Source of the DNA: Cyclobacteriaceae bacterium
GTDB lineage: Bacteria > Bacteroidota > Bacteroidia > Cytophagales > Cyclobacteriaceae
Assembly (NCBI GenBank): GCA_013140555.1
Contig: JABFSO010000035.1
Span: 1 to 34,766, forward strand
Reading direction: 5' to 3'
DNA length: 34,766 nt
The translations under genes were made by a program, and so were the position numbers. The notes beneath the pieces were generated by a model that saw only the letters and a program-made list of their open reading frames with translations, ran no database searches and was not told the origin of the DNA. Of the stretch, positions 24,073 to 32,900 are shown in pieces (the first letter of the stretch is position 1; each line of letters begins with the position of its first letter).

Positions 24073-25335
24073 ATGAGACCAAGCGAAAAGGGTTGGTTAA
24101 CAGCATACATCGATTTCCGCCAAGATTTACTGCGCGAATTATCGAACGAAAACAAAAAGACTTCGCACCCCGAGCAGTCTCTCTATCGAGTTATTCAGCC
24201 AACAGGGCTCATGTATGGGCAAGCAGTTGATGTACTTCAACACCCTGATTCCGCACATTGGAGTGAAAAGGATAAAATGAAAATTTTATTGACAGAAAGC
24301 CTCATCAGCAGCTCACTCCTTTTCTTTGATAAAAGAATAAAAACTTCGCAAGAGCTAGATGAATTGATCGGAAGAACACTTGAAAGCATCGGTAATTTCT
24401 ACAACAATGTTTTTCCAGAGCTGGCTACCCCGTCCAAAACCCTTTTTGGCAAGAGAAAAACAGCCATTGAACTAGCTGAGAAGATCCTCGACAAACGGAT
24501 TGAATTAACAGCAAAGCATAGCCAGAATTTTTGGGTTCATTTTTTTCATAACAGCCTGCTTTTCTTGGATATTTTTATTTTTGGCCAGTGGATTCACACC
24601 AATGCCGATAAAATTGTTTCGGACTTCTTTAAGTATGAGCGTGAAGAACTACGGTTTTCAGTTATTAAGGTAATTGCTGCTGCTGCACACGCCAACCAAT
24701 CGGTAGAGTTTGAAGAGCGTAAATTGCTGGATTATTTCTTGATTAGTGCCAATCTATCACAGGAAAAGAAGAAAGAAGCTCTGGATATTTTTGAAAGAGG
24801 TATTTCGGTGGAGGAAATAAACCTACCAACCAACAACTCCTGGATCTTAAAGAAGTATTTTCTGGAGATGGCCATCCTTACGATCTGGGCCGATAAGCGA
24901 GTGGAAGGAAACGAACAAGAATTCCTCAACAGACTTTGTGCCTATATGGGCTTTTCGCTCGATGATCTCGAGAATAGCATGATTGCCATCGAAGGATTTG
25001 TTTTAGAGCATTGGGATCACTTGGATACGCTCCAAAACAGACAAGACTACGATCAGGTAAGCGAGCGATTTATCAAACGCATGTCCGATGTTGCAGCCAA
25101 CAATAAGAACAGGCTGATAAAGGAGGTTCAACAGGATAATGAATTGATGTACTTATTGCGAATGGCTAAATCAAGTGAGCTGAGTACAACAGACAAAGCA
25201 AGGATGCAAGAGCTTTTGATTGCCGCGCTAAAGACGTTGCCCACATTTGTGATTATTTCCCTGCCACAGCGATTTTTAACGCTGCCAGTTCTATTAAAGA
25301 TATTACCTACGAATTTCTTTTCAGAAATCGGTTAA
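24073..25335 (+). CDS. LETM1-related (TerB-like) protein
   Basis: The 420-residue protein has no signal peptide. Residues about 205-310 form a helical block with acidic motifs (SVEFEERKLLDYFLISA, ADKRVEGNEQEFLNRLCAYMG) that resemble the two halves of a TerB-like domain. The C-terminal stretch, about 355-415 (AALKTLPTFVIISLPQRFLTLPVLLKILPTNFF), resembles the LETM1 core, where a Pro-rich hydrophobic helix is conserved. The family is known in Bacteroidota as a 'LETM1-related biofilm-associated protein'; its activity is not known. A TerC-family membrane protein converges from the other strand with a five-base gap. Family assignment is from memory of the pattern. Confidence 0.7.
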   Translation: MRPSEKGWLTAYIDFRQDLLRELSNENKKTSHPEQSLYRVIQPTGLMYGQAVDVLQHPDSAHWSEKDKMKILLTESLISSSLLFFDKRIKTSQELDELIGRTLESIGNFYNNVFPELATPSKTLFGKRKTAIELAEKILDKRIELTAKHSQNFWVHFFHNSLLFLDIFIFGQWIHTNADKIVSDFFKYEREELRFSVIKVIAAAAHANQSVEFEERKLLDYFLISANLSQEKKKEALDIFERGISVEEINLPTNNSWILKKYFLEMAILTIWADKRVEGNEQEFLNRLCAYMGFSLDDLENSMIAIEGFVLEHWDHLDTLQNRQDYDQVSERFIKRMSDVAANNKNRLIKEVQQDNELMYLLRMAKSSELSTTDKARMQELLIAALKTLPTFVIISLPQRFLTLPVLLKILPTNFFSEIG

Positions 25336-25340
25336 TCGAA

Positions 25341-26342
25341 TTAATCATTTGCCTTATCGCTGCTATCGTCATCCACATTTGCCGATAGCTTTTGAGGAAC
25401 TATCACCGATAGAACAATAGAGAAAGTAAGCGTTACGATGATAACAGCAAATGACAATTGTGGTGCAATTTCATAGTGCACAATCTCCAACAACATTTTT
25501 GCACCAATGAAGAACAGGATAATACTGAGTCCTTTTTGCAAGAGATAGAACTTATCAATAATGCCCGAAAGCAAGAAGAACATGGCACGTAAGCCCAATA
25601 CAGCAAAGATATTCGAAGTATAGATCAGGAATTCATTTTGCGTAATCGCGAAAGCGGCAGGGATAGAATCAACCGCGAAAATCAAGTCGGTAGTTTCTAT
25701 CAAAACGATGATCAGGAAAAGAGGAGTGAACATCCACTTTCCGTTTACTTTGGCCATGAATTTACCCCCCATTTCATCATTGGTAATAGGCAAATACTTG
25801 CGGCATAGCTTTAAGATCGGATTCTTTTCAGGGTCGATTTTTTCATCGCTGTCCTCAAAATAAATTTTGATACCGGAATAGAGCAAAAACACCCCGAAGA
25901 TGTACAAAATAAAATGCCACTTCGCGATAAAGTAAGCCCCAACAAAAATGAAAATGCCCCTAAAAACAACAGCGCCTAAGATTCCCCAGAACAATATTTT
26001 ATGATAATATTCCTCTTTTACAGAGAAGTACTTCAAAATCAACAGGATCACAAAAATATTATCTACCGAAAGGGCATATTCCGTAAGGTAGGCAGAGAAA
26101 TACTCCACCATGGCATCACCCTTTCCGGGATCGTACAGGTAAACCAAGTATCCAAATACAGTGCTCACCAATACCCAAAAAATGGACTGGTAAAGGGCAG
26201 ATTTGGTGGTTATTTTATGAGCAGATTTATTGAAGACCCCTAGGTCGACCAATAAAAAAACAAAGATAACAACCGAGAATACACCAAAAAGTATGGTTTC
26301 TTCTTGGCTTTGATTGCGAAACAGAGAGAAGAGGAGCATCAC
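25341..26342 (-). CDS. TerC/Alx-family membrane protein
   Basis: The 333-residue integral membrane protein has about nine helices. The two internal halves each carry the acidic metal-site motif: LSVDNIFVILLIL near residue 91 and FAVDSIPAAFAI near 223. A charged cytoplasmic loop (about 160-200, DSDEKIDPEKNP) lies between them. Relatives export Mn(II) or load metal onto secreted enzymes; tellurite resistance is historical. The first two codons are both ATG, so either can start. An exact TAGATTTG -7 box lies upstream (26418-26411). No yybP-ykoY manganese riboswitch was seen: the leader is only about 60 bases. Confidence 0.93.
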   Translation of the reverse strand: MMLLFSLFRNQSQEETILFGVFSVVIFVFLLVDLGVFNKSAHKITTKSALYQSIFWVLVSTVFGYLVYLYDPGKGDAMVEYFSAYLTEYALSVDNIFVILLILKYFSVKEEYYHKILFWGILGAVVFRGIFIFVGAYFIAKWHFILYIFGVFLLYSGIKIYFEDSDEKIDPEKNPILKLCRKYLPITNDEMGGKFMAKVNGKWMFTPLFLIIVLIETTDLIFAVDSIPAAFAITQNEFLIYTSNIFAVLGLRAMFFLLSGIIDKFYLLQKGLSIILFFIGAKMLLEIVHYEIAPQLSFAVIIVTLTFSIVLSVIVPQKLSANVDDDSSDKAND

Positions 26343-26410
26343 CCGATATTACTGGTTAGAAGGTCAGGGAAAAATAGTGAAATTGATCTGCTGATAGTTA
26401 TAACAATTTT

Positions 26411-26418
26411 CAAATCTA
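26411..26418 (-). promoter_or_regulatory. -7 box of the TerC gene
   Basis: The minus strand reads TAGATTTG, an exact TAnnTTTG match. The upstream TTTG is only 15 bases away, shorter than usual, so the -33 box is uncertain. Confidence 0.42.
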
Positions 26419-26484
26419 CGAATATATTTTACACAAAAAACTTACGCGTGCGATTAGATGGCGCTTTCCGACAAAAGGAAACCT

Positions 26485-26501
26485 CTAATTCATCGAATTA
26501 G
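26485..26501. repeat. Palindrome over the Fur stop codon
   Basis: CTAATTC-ATC-GAATTAG has perfect seven-base arms. It contains the stop codon of the minus-strand Fur gene (26500-26498). The same ATCGAATTA word sits at two other minus-strand stop codons in this window. Confidence 0.55.
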
Positions 26502-26911
26502 TGGCAATTTTGGCATTTACCCTGAATCAAAAGATTGATTTCACGCGCCTCATATCCGGCAGGTAGAGCTACCAATGGTATATTTACTTCCTGAAGACAA
26601 CTGGTTTGACCACAAACAGTACATTTAAAATGAACATGTTCGTGCTGGTGTTGGGCATGGGTACACAAGTCGCTACAGAGAGCATACTTTAAAGAACCCC
26701 CGTCATCCAGCACTTTATGAACTACCCCCTTGTCCACAAACGTTTTCAACGTGCGATAAACTGTTACCCGGTCAAAGACATCCGCTATTTCCCGCTCAAT
26801 GTCAGTGTAGGATAAAGCGAATGGCCTTTTTAGGAATAACTTCAAAATGGCCGATCGGCTGGTCGTATGACGCAGGTCAAAATCTTTTAATATTTCTCCT
26901 TCACCTTTCAT
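26498..26911 (-). CDS. Fur-family metal-dependent repressor
   Basis: The 137-residue protein has the Fur winged helix (about 10-75; TVYRTLKTFVDKGVVHKV is the recognition region) and a dimerisation domain with structural zinc. The four zinc cysteines are Cys97, Cys100, Cys133 and Cys136 (CTVCG, CQNCH). A histidine-rich stretch (HAQHQHEHVHF, 85-95) supplies ligands for the regulatory metal. Fe, Zn or Mn specificity cannot be told from this. The gene starts four bases after the stop of the ABC exporter gene, so it is the last gene of a four-gene operon, and it may regulate its own operon or the TerC gene that follows on the same strand. Confidence 0.9.
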   Translation of the reverse strand: MKGEGEILKDFDLRHTTSRSAILKLFLKRPFALSYTDIEREIADVFDRVTVYRTLKTFVDKGVVHKVLDDGGSLKYALCSDLCTHAQHQHEHVHFKCTVCGQTSCLQEVNIPLVALPAGYEAREINLLIQGKCQNCH

Positions 26912-26915
26912 CGGG

Positions 26916-28703
26916 CTAGTTTTTCTCTAACTGTAGCTCAAGCAAATTACGATAAATACCATTGTCGCGCTGCGATAGTTCAAGGTGCGATCCGGATTCG
27001 GCAATTTGACCATCCTTAATCACAAAAATCGTATCAACTGACCGGATCGTGCTTAGTCTGTGGGCGATTACAATAGTCGTGCGGTTCTCCATCAACTTTT
27101 CTAAAGCCTCTTGCACCAAGCTTTCAGATTGGGCATCCAGTGAACTGGTAGCTTCATCTAAAATCAGAATAGAAGGATCTTTTAAAATAGCCCGGGCAAT
27201 GGCCACCCTTTGCTTTTGGCCACCGGAAAGTTTCACACCCCGATCTCCTACCAATGTTTCCATCTTTTCAGGAAAGCTTTCGATGAATTCCCAGGCGTTT
27301 GCTTTGCGTGCTGCGGCTTCGATTTCTTCGGCAGTAGCATTGGCTTTTCCATAGGCAATGTTTTCACGAATGGTGCCACCAAACAAAATCACTTCTTGTG
27401 GCACAATGCCAATGTTGCTTCGGTAATCGGTGAGGTTGTAATCCGAAATGATTTGATCATCTACTTCTATGCTGCCGGTGGAAAGCGGATAGAAACGCAT
27501 CAGCAGTTGAACAATCGTTGACTTACCCGCCCCGCTTGGCCCTACCAACGCAATTTTCTCACCCGGATTAATTTGTAAGCTGATGGATTTTAAGACTTGA
27601 AAATCGCTGCGAGTTGGGTATGTAAAAGAGACATCTTTGAAAGCAACTTTGCCTTTCAATTTCAATTTGCTTTCAGAAGCAATGGCTTCATCGGATTGAT
27701 CTAAAATTTCAAGTACCCGTTCCGATGCCCCAACTGACCGCTGTAGTGAACCAATTATATCGCCCAGGCCGGCAATTGATCCGCCAATAAAAGAAGTGTA
27801 GAGAATGAAAGAAAACAATTCACCTACCTTTAGCTCATTACTTTGTAAAAGGGATGCACCATACCAGGCGACAGCCACGAATCCTCCAAAGAGTGCTAAA
27901 ATCGTAAATGAAATAAATAAGCCTCGATACTTCGATGCGTGGATAGCTGTCTTCACCACATCACTCAGCGCCTTTTTGTAACGAAGCGCTTCAAACAGCT
28001 CGTTTGTAAATGATTTAACAACAACCATGGATTGCAAAGTTTCCTCCACAATCACATTTGCATTGGCTAATTGATCTTGTGTTTTTTTAGAAAGTTTGCG
28101 AATGAATTTGCCAAAGAATAATGCCGACAATACTAAAACCGGAAAGGTGAGCAACATGAATATGGCAAGCTTTGGTGTGAGTATTAATATTAGCGGAATA
28201 CCCACCAATAAGATTAGCACCTGGCGCAGCAATTCGGCTAGCGTAAATGTTACCGTGTCTTGTAAAGTGCCCACATCAGATGTAATCCGACTCATCAATT
28301 CACCCACCCTTCGGCTGTCAAAGAAAGACATGGGCAACCAAACCAACTTTGAATAAACCGCCTGACGTAAATCAGATAAAGAGCGCTCGCTGACAATCGT
28401 AAATGTGTAGACCCGTAAAAACGAAAAAACACTCTGTATCACTAACAGGCCGATTAACGCAAGCGCAATCTGATTAATGCTGGTCAGAACAAAATCTCGG
28501 TTTCCTTGGGCCACATCGAGCAGCTTACCGGCAAGATATGGGAACGATAATATGATGCCACTGGAAAGACCCAATGCCACTAAACCCAGTGCGAAGGTTT
28601 TGCGATAGGGTAATACAAAGCGAAAAATGCCGAGTAGTTTTCGGATCCCTTCTTTATCTAACTTTTTCTTTTCGCCTTCTTCTTCTTTGAAACGTTTCGC
28701 CAT
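26916..28703 (-). CDS. MsbA-like ABC exporter (half-transporter)
   Basis: The 595-residue protein fuses a six-helix membrane domain (about 30-330) with an ATPase domain. The Walker A GPSGAGKST is near residue 388, the signature LSGGQKQR near 492, the Walker B ILILDEATSS near 510-519, and the switch His in AHRLSTI follows. The protein would work as a homodimer exporting lipids, lipopeptides or drugs from the inner leaflet. The N-terminus is unusually charged (MAKRFKEEEGEKKKLDKEG). It is sandwiched in an operon between a lipoprotein gene (three bases upstream) and a Fur gene (four bases downstream). Confidence 0.93.
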   Translation of the reverse strand: MAKRFKEEEGEKKKLDKEGIRKLLGIFRFVLPYRKTFALGLVALGLSSGIILSFPYLAGKLLDVAQGNRDFVLTSINQIALALIGLLVIQSVFSFLRVYTFTIVSERSLSDLRQAVYSKLVWLPMSFFDSRRVGELMSRITSDVGTLQDTVTFTLAELLRQVLILLVGIPLILILTPKLAIFMLLTFPVLVLSALFFGKFIRKLSKKTQDQLANANVIVEETLQSMVVVKSFTNELFEALRYKKALSDVVKTAIHASKYRGLFISFTILALFGGFVAVAWYGASLLQSNELKVGELFSFILYTSFIGGSIAGLGDIIGSLQRSVGASERVLEILDQSDEAIASESKLKLKGKVAFKDVSFTYPTRSDFQVLKSISLQINPGEKIALVGPSGAGKSTIVQLLMRFYPLSTGSIEVDDQIISDYNLTDYRSNIGIVPQEVILFGGTIRENIAYGKANATAEEIEAAARKANAWEFIESFPEKMETLVGDRGVKLSGGQKQRVAIARAILKDPSILILDEATSSLDAQSESLVQEALEKLMENRTTIVIAHRLSTIRSVDTIFVIKDGQIAESGSHLELSQRDNGIYRNLLELQLEKN

Positions 28704-28706
28704 CGG

Positions 28707-29291
28707 TTAGTGGGAGATGCTGCCTTGAATAGAAAATTGGACGGTGTCATTAAAAATCATTTTCTGACCACCGGTGATAGAATATTTTTGAATGAAGGGC
28801 TTGCCTTGCTCTTCATCCAAGGTCATGGTTAAAAGTCGCGCAATGTCATTCAATACGTTTTTCTCTACATACTTGGATTCAATTCGCTTCAGATTCGCAA
28901 ACGAACCATGGTAGTAGAAATGCACATAAGGTACGGATGAAGGAATCTTAGCTTGATAACTGCGAATGGTGAGATTACTTTTATCATCAGCGCGCTCAGA
29001 GATTTCGTAGTTGTTTTTGTACATCGGCTTGTTGATCACATCCAATTGCAGAAACGCATCCCACTCGTGTGCCAACAAAGCACTGTCGGCTTTAAAAGAA
29101 CTTGAATCTTTTTGACTGTTGATGGCTGCGACTTTGAAAATCGTTTTCTGTTGAACAGATCTGGATTTCACTTGCGTGTGAATAAGGCTATCAAAATCAA
29201 AATACGGTTTCTCATAAACCAGATTAGATTGTTTACAGGAACCGATCGCCAAAACCAGCACAATAAAGACTACCGGAAACTGTGGCTTCAT
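28707..29291 (-). CDS. Lipoprotein of unknown function
   Basis: The 194-residue protein opens with a lipobox (AIGSCKQS, acylated Cys near residue 19), so it should be anchored in the envelope. The mature part is a mix of helix and beta strand with no recognised domain. Motifs include SYQAKIPSSVPYVHFYYHG and LARLLTMTLDEEQG-like segments. It lies between gpmI (three bases upstream) and the ABC exporter (three bases downstream), so it may be an accessory lipoprotein of that exporter. That link rests only on operon position. Confidence 0.65.
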   Translation of the reverse strand: MKPQFPVVFIVLVLAIGSCKQSNLVYEKPYFDFDSLIHTQVKSRSVQQKTIFKVAAINSQKDSSSFKADSALLAHEWDAFLQLDVINKPMYKNNYEISERADDKSNLTIRSYQAKIPSSVPYVHFYYHGSFANLKRIESKYVEKNVLNDIARLLTMTLDEEQGKPFIQKYSITGGQKMIFNDTVQFSIQGSISH

Positions 29292-29294
29292 GCT

Positions 29295-30824
29295 TTATTT
29301 TTCAACTAAAATAGTTCCGGTCATTTCTTTCGGTATAGAAATCTCCATCAGTGTAAGAATGGTTGGAGCTAAGTCGCCCAGCTTACCATCTTTTATTTTT
29401 GAATAGGTTTTCGAATCGTCAACCAAAATACAAGGAACTAAATTAGTCGTGTGTGCCGTGTTTGGAGTTCCGTCTTCATTCACCATGATGTCGGCATTGC
29501 CATGGTCTGCTATGATGATCACCGCATAGCCATTTTTGCGCGCTACTTCAGTTACAGCTTCGTTGCATTTGTCCACTGTTTCCACGGCCGTTACCGCAGC
29601 AGAGAAAACACCGGTGTGACCCACCATGTCCGGATTTGCAAAGTTCAAACAGATAAAATCGGCAGAACCTTTTTCTAGTTCAGGAATGATTTTGTCTTTA
29701 ATATCGTTGGCGCTCATCTCCGGTTTCAAATCGTAGGTAGCTACTTTCGGTGATGGACACATGATTCGTGATTCACCTTCAAAAACATCTTCACGACCAC
29801 CCGAGAAAAAGAAAGTAACGTGTGGGTATTTTTCAGTTTCAGCAATACGAATTTGTTTCTTGCCGGCTTTTGATACAATCTCACCTAAGGTATTCTCCAG
29901 ATTATCTTTATCGAACATCACATGCACATTCTGAAACGAATCATCGTAGTTCGTTAAGGTCAGATAATATAGAGGCAATTTTTTCATGCCTTGTTCTGGA
30001 TAATCTTGCTGGGTGAGCGCCATGGTAATTTCGCGGCCGCGATCCGTTCTGAAGTTAAAACACAAAACCACATCGCCCGGTTGAATACTAGTGATTGGTT
30101 TGCCTGCGCCATCAACTGCCACAATCGGCTTGATGAATTCATCGGTAACATCAGCATCGTATGATTTCTTCAAAGAGGCCAAAAGATCGGTAGACTTTTC
30201 GCCTTCGCCTTTTACCATTAGATCGTACGCTAACTTCACACGCTCCCAACGCTTGTCGCGATCCATTGCATAATAGCGACCAACAATACTCGCCAGCTTT
30301 CCGGTGGACTTTGCTAAGTGATTTTGTAAATCGGTTAAGTAGTGATAGCCACCTTTTGGATCGGTATCGCGACCATCTGTAAAGGCGTGAATGAATAAAT
30401 TTGTTACCTGTTCATTTTTGGCAATGGTGCAGAGTCCTTTTAGGTGCTCGATGTGTGAGTGAACACCGCCATCACTTACCAGACCAATAAAATGAACGGA
30501 TTTGTTATTTGCTTTTGCGTACTTGAATGCTTCCAGCAAAACCGGATTCTGATCCAATTCTTTTTCTTCTACGGCTTTGTTGATGCGTACTAAATCCTGA
30601 TATACTACACGGCCTGCGCCAATGTTCATATGACCCACTTCGGAATTGCCCATTTGCCCAGCAGGCAAGCCCACTGCCAAACCGGAAGCTTCTAACTTAC
30701 TATGGGGATATTTTTGGTATAGAGAATTGATATAGGGCGTTTGGGCATGGTCGATTGCAGAAACTTTTAAGTTTTTGGCGATACCCCAACCATCTAAAAT
30801 CATCAAGAGCACTTTTTTGTTCAT
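29295..30824 (-). CDS. gpmI: 2,3-bisphosphoglycerate-independent phosphoglycerate mutase
   Basis: This Mn-dependent enzyme moves phosphate between positions 3 and 2 of glycerate in lower glycolysis. The 509-residue protein has the alkaline-phosphatase fold: Asp11 in LMILDGWGI is a metal ligand, Ser61 in GNSEVGHMN carries the phosphoryl group, and ADHGNADIM near the C-terminus gives further metal ligands. The intervening transferase domain has the usual DGRDTDPKGG motif. It is the first gene of the minus-strand operon with the lipoprotein, exporter and Fur genes. A TATATTTG box lies upstream (30851-30844). Confidence 0.97.
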   Translation of the reverse strand: MNKKVLLMILDGWGIAKNLKVSAIDHAQTPYINSLYQKYPHSKLEASGLAVGLPAGQMGNSEVGHMNIGAGRVVYQDLVRINKAVEEKELDQNPVLLEAFKYAKANNKSVHFIGLVSDGGVHSHIEHLKGLCTIAKNEQVTNLFIHAFTDGRDTDPKGGYHYLTDLQNHLAKSTGKLASIVGRYYAMDRDKRWERVKLAYDLMVKGEGEKSTDLLASLKKSYDADVTDEFIKPIVAVDGAGKPITSIQPGDVVLCFNFRTDRGREITMALTQQDYPEQGMKKLPLYYLTLTNYDDSFQNVHVMFDKDNLENTLGEIVSKAGKKQIRIAETEKYPHVTFFFSGGREDVFEGESRIMCPSPKVATYDLKPEMSANDIKDKIIPELEKGSADFICLNFANPDMVGHTGVFSAAVTAVETVDKCNEAVTEVARKNGYAVIIIADHGNADIMVNEDGTPNTAHTTNLVPCILVDDSKTYSKIKDGKLGDLAPTILTLMEISIPKEMTGTILVEK

Positions 30825-30843
30825 AGCTTTTCGAAATAAGCCT

Positions 30844-30851
30844 CAAATATA
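30844..30851 (-). promoter_or_regulatory. -7 box of the gpmI operon
   Basis: The minus strand reads TATATTTG, an exact TAnnTTTG match, 20 bases before the gpmI ATG. It sits in the loop of a small palindrome (AGCCT...AGGCT). No -33 box is clear at the standard spacing. Confidence 0.5.
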
Positions 30852-30943
30852 GGCTCATTCGCGATAATAGACGTGCAAAATCGTGCCAACTGGCGTTATG
30901 AATAATTCAGAACACTTGTTCGGCTAAATTGACCGACAAATCT

Positions 30944-30974
30944 TTTCACAAAACATGATTATGGCATACTTTTG
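30944..30974 (+). promoter_or_regulatory. Promoter of the DUF4783-nadC operon
   Basis: TTTC (30944-30947), a 19-base spacer and TACTTTTG (30967-30974) stand 17 bases before the ATG at 30992. The -7 box is an exact match; the -33 box has one mismatch. Confidence 0.52.
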
Positions 30975-30991
30975 GCGTTACCTTTCAAACT

Positions 30992-31387
30992 ATGAGAACA
31001 AATAAGTGGATAGCAGTTGTGGTTTTGGCTTTTATCTATGGTGGGGCGATGGCTCAGACTGAAATTTTTGCGCCAATAAAAGATGCCATTAAGGCCAATA
31101 ATGCGAAAGAAGCCATAAAACATTTCAATCAATCGGTTGATATTAATATTGAAGGCGATGTAAACAACTATAGCAAGGCGCAAGCAGAGTTTGTACTTGC
31201 TGATTTTTTCAAGAAGCACCCCGCTTCCGATTTTTCTATCATTCATGCCGGGGCATCGGAGAACGCGCTCATGTTTTATGCTATTTGTAAGTACACCAGC
31301 GGAGGCAGTAGCTACAGCGTGCTAATGCGTGTGAAAGAATCCGCAAAGAAATATTACGTCCACGAAATCAGCTTCATCAAAGAGTAA
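30992..31387 (+). CDS. DUF4783 exported protein
   Basis: The 131-residue protein has a signal peptide (1-22, cleaving at AMAQ). The rest is an NTF2-like fold: helices FAPIKDAIKANNAKEAIKHF then strands, matching the DUF4783 family of Bacteroidota. Its function is unknown. The stop codon overlaps the nadC start by one base (TAATG), so the two are co-translated. Confidence 0.85.
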   Translation: MRTNKWIAVVVLAFIYGGAMAQTEIFAPIKDAIKANNAKEAIKHFNQSVDINIEGDVNNYSKAQAEFVLADFFKKHPASDFSIIHAGASENALMFYAICKYTSGGSSYSVLMRVKESAKKYYVHEISFIKE

Positions 31388-32244
31388 TGCGGCCCGCCTA
31401 TTTAACCGAGGAGGCCATTGCCACTTTTATTCAGTTGGCGTTACAAGAAGATATTGGTGAGGGCGATCACTCTTCATTAGGAGCCATACCGTTTACCACC
31501 ATTCGCAAAGCACAGTTGCTGATCAAAGACAACGGCATTATAGCCGGCCTTGAATTGTCAGAGAAAATATTTCATCAGGTAGATCCCGAGTTAAAGCCAA
31601 CCTACTTTAAGAAAGATGGCGATGCCATTCAAAAAGGCGAGGTAGCTTTTGAAGTGACAGGCCCAGCCCGTTCTATTTTATCGGCCGAACGTCTGGTGTT
31701 AAACTGCATGCAGCGCATGAGTGGTATTGCTACCTACACGCACCAATTGTGTCAATTGATAGAAGGCACTGGCGCGCGTTTGCTCGACACTCGCAAAACC
31801 ACGCCCAATTTTCGTTTGATGGAAAAGTGGGCGGTGTGGATTGGTGGAGGACAGAACCATCGCTTTGCTTTGTATGACATGGTGATGCTAAAAGACAATC
31901 ATGTCGATATGGCGGGAGGCATTTGTGCGGCCATTGAAAGCACCAAATCTTATCTGCAAAAAATCGGGAAACCACTTTCCATCGAAATAGAAACCCGCAA
32001 TCTGGCCGAAGTGCAAGAAGTGTTGGAAGTGGGCGGTGTGCAAATTATTATGCTTGACAATATGAATGTGGCAGACATGAAGAAAGCCGTGGCCATGATT
32101 GGTGGCAGATACAAAATCGAAGCTAGCGGAGGCATTACGGAGGCCACCTTGCGTCAGGTGGCTGAAACGGGTGTTGATTACATTTCTGTTGGCGCCTTGA
32201 CTCACTCAGTCAAAAGTCTTGATCTGAGTTTAAAATCGCGGTAA
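31387..32244 (+). CDS. nadC: Nicotinate-nucleotide pyrophosphorylase (carboxylating)
   Basis: The enzyme joins quinolinate and phosphoribosyl pyrophosphate, releasing CO2, to give nicotinate mononucleotide in NAD synthesis. The 285-residue protein shows LQEDIGEGDHSS near residue 20, RLVLNCMQRMSGIAT near 100, the substrate-binding LLDTRKTTPNFRLMEKWAV, the GGGQNHRF and MLKDNH segments, and SVGALTHSV at the end. All family motifs are intact. Translation is coupled to the DUF4783 gene. Confidence 0.97.
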   Translation: MRPAYLTEEAIATFIQLALQEDIGEGDHSSLGAIPFTTIRKAQLLIKDNGIIAGLELSEKIFHQVDPELKPTYFKKDGDAIQKGEVAFEVTGPARSILSAERLVLNCMQRMSGIATYTHQLCQLIEGTGARLLDTRKTTPNFRLMEKWAVWIGGGQNHRFALYDMVMLKDNHVDMAGGICAAIESTKSYLQKIGKPLSIEIETRNLAEVQEVLEVGGVQIIMLDNMNVADMKKAVAMIGGRYKIEASGGITEATLRQVAETGVDYISVGALTHSVKSLDLSLKSR

Positions 32245-32308
32245 ACGCCCCCAAAAACCACATTAAAAGTAATTTTCGGCCCACACTGCATTTCCGCCAA
32301 AACTGGAT

Positions 32309-32316
32309 TATTTTTG
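32309..32316 (+). promoter_or_regulatory. -7 box of the YcxB-like gene
   Basis: TATTTTTG is an exact TAnnTTTG match, 22 bases before the ATG at 32339. No clear -33 box is seen. Confidence 0.38.
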
Positions 32317-32338
32317 CCGTCCCATTCAGGTAAAGTTT

Positions 32339-32812
32339 ATGATTGTAAAGACAAAAAATTACAGATTAGAGAAGAGTGATTACATCCGCATGGCATTGCG
32401 CAATATTTTAATGCAGCAATGGTGGGTGAGTTTGATTGTATTGGCCATTTGCCTTTGCTATTTGTGGATTGCCAGCATTTGGTGGTTTATCGCGGCTTTT
32501 GTAGGAGCGGGTTTGTACCTGTTGTTTTGGTGGATACAATTTTATGGTGTTACGCAACTCGAGCAAGGCAAAATGTTGTTTGAGAGATTCTCGTATGAGA
32601 TCACCAGTCAGCAAATTATTATGAAAATAAACGCACGCGAGGGTATGCCCATGAAGTGGGATCAGATACAGAGTGCGAAGCTTACCAAAGATGCTTTTGT
32701 ATTATTTGTGAACAAAGCACAACTCATTCACCTTCCGTTCCGGATTTTTAATACCGAAAACGAGCGCAAGTTTTTGAACAGCATCTTGAAGAATAAGGGA
32801 TTAATTAAGTAG
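32339..32812 (+). CDS. YcxB-like membrane protein
   Basis: The 157-residue protein has two close transmembrane helices (about residues 25-65, very Trp-rich) and a C-terminal soluble beta domain with FERFSYEITSQQIIMKI, MKWDQIQSAKLTKDAFVLFV and HLPFRIF. This order matches the YcxB-like family, whose function is unknown. It is a single-gene unit with its own -7 box. Confidence 0.72.
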   Translation: MIVKTKNYRLEKSDYIRMALRNILMQQWWVSLIVLAICLCYLWIASIWWFIAAFVGAGLYLLFWWIQFYGVTQLEQGKMLFERFSYEITSQQIIMKINAREGMPMKWDQIQSAKLTKDAFVLFVNKAQLIHLPFRIFNTENERKFLNSILKNKGLIK

Positions 32813-32900
32813 TTATTTAGCTTTCAATAGCTTTGAATAGTAGCAACAAAGACAAGAAAGGATTGCTACCAGCTGAGACCAAAACAAAATCCAATTACAG

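Noticed and set aside
26343-26410. Manganese (yybP-ykoY) riboswitch before the TerC gene
   Set aside because: The expected leader is only about 60 bases and shows none of the conserved riboswitch bases I could look for.
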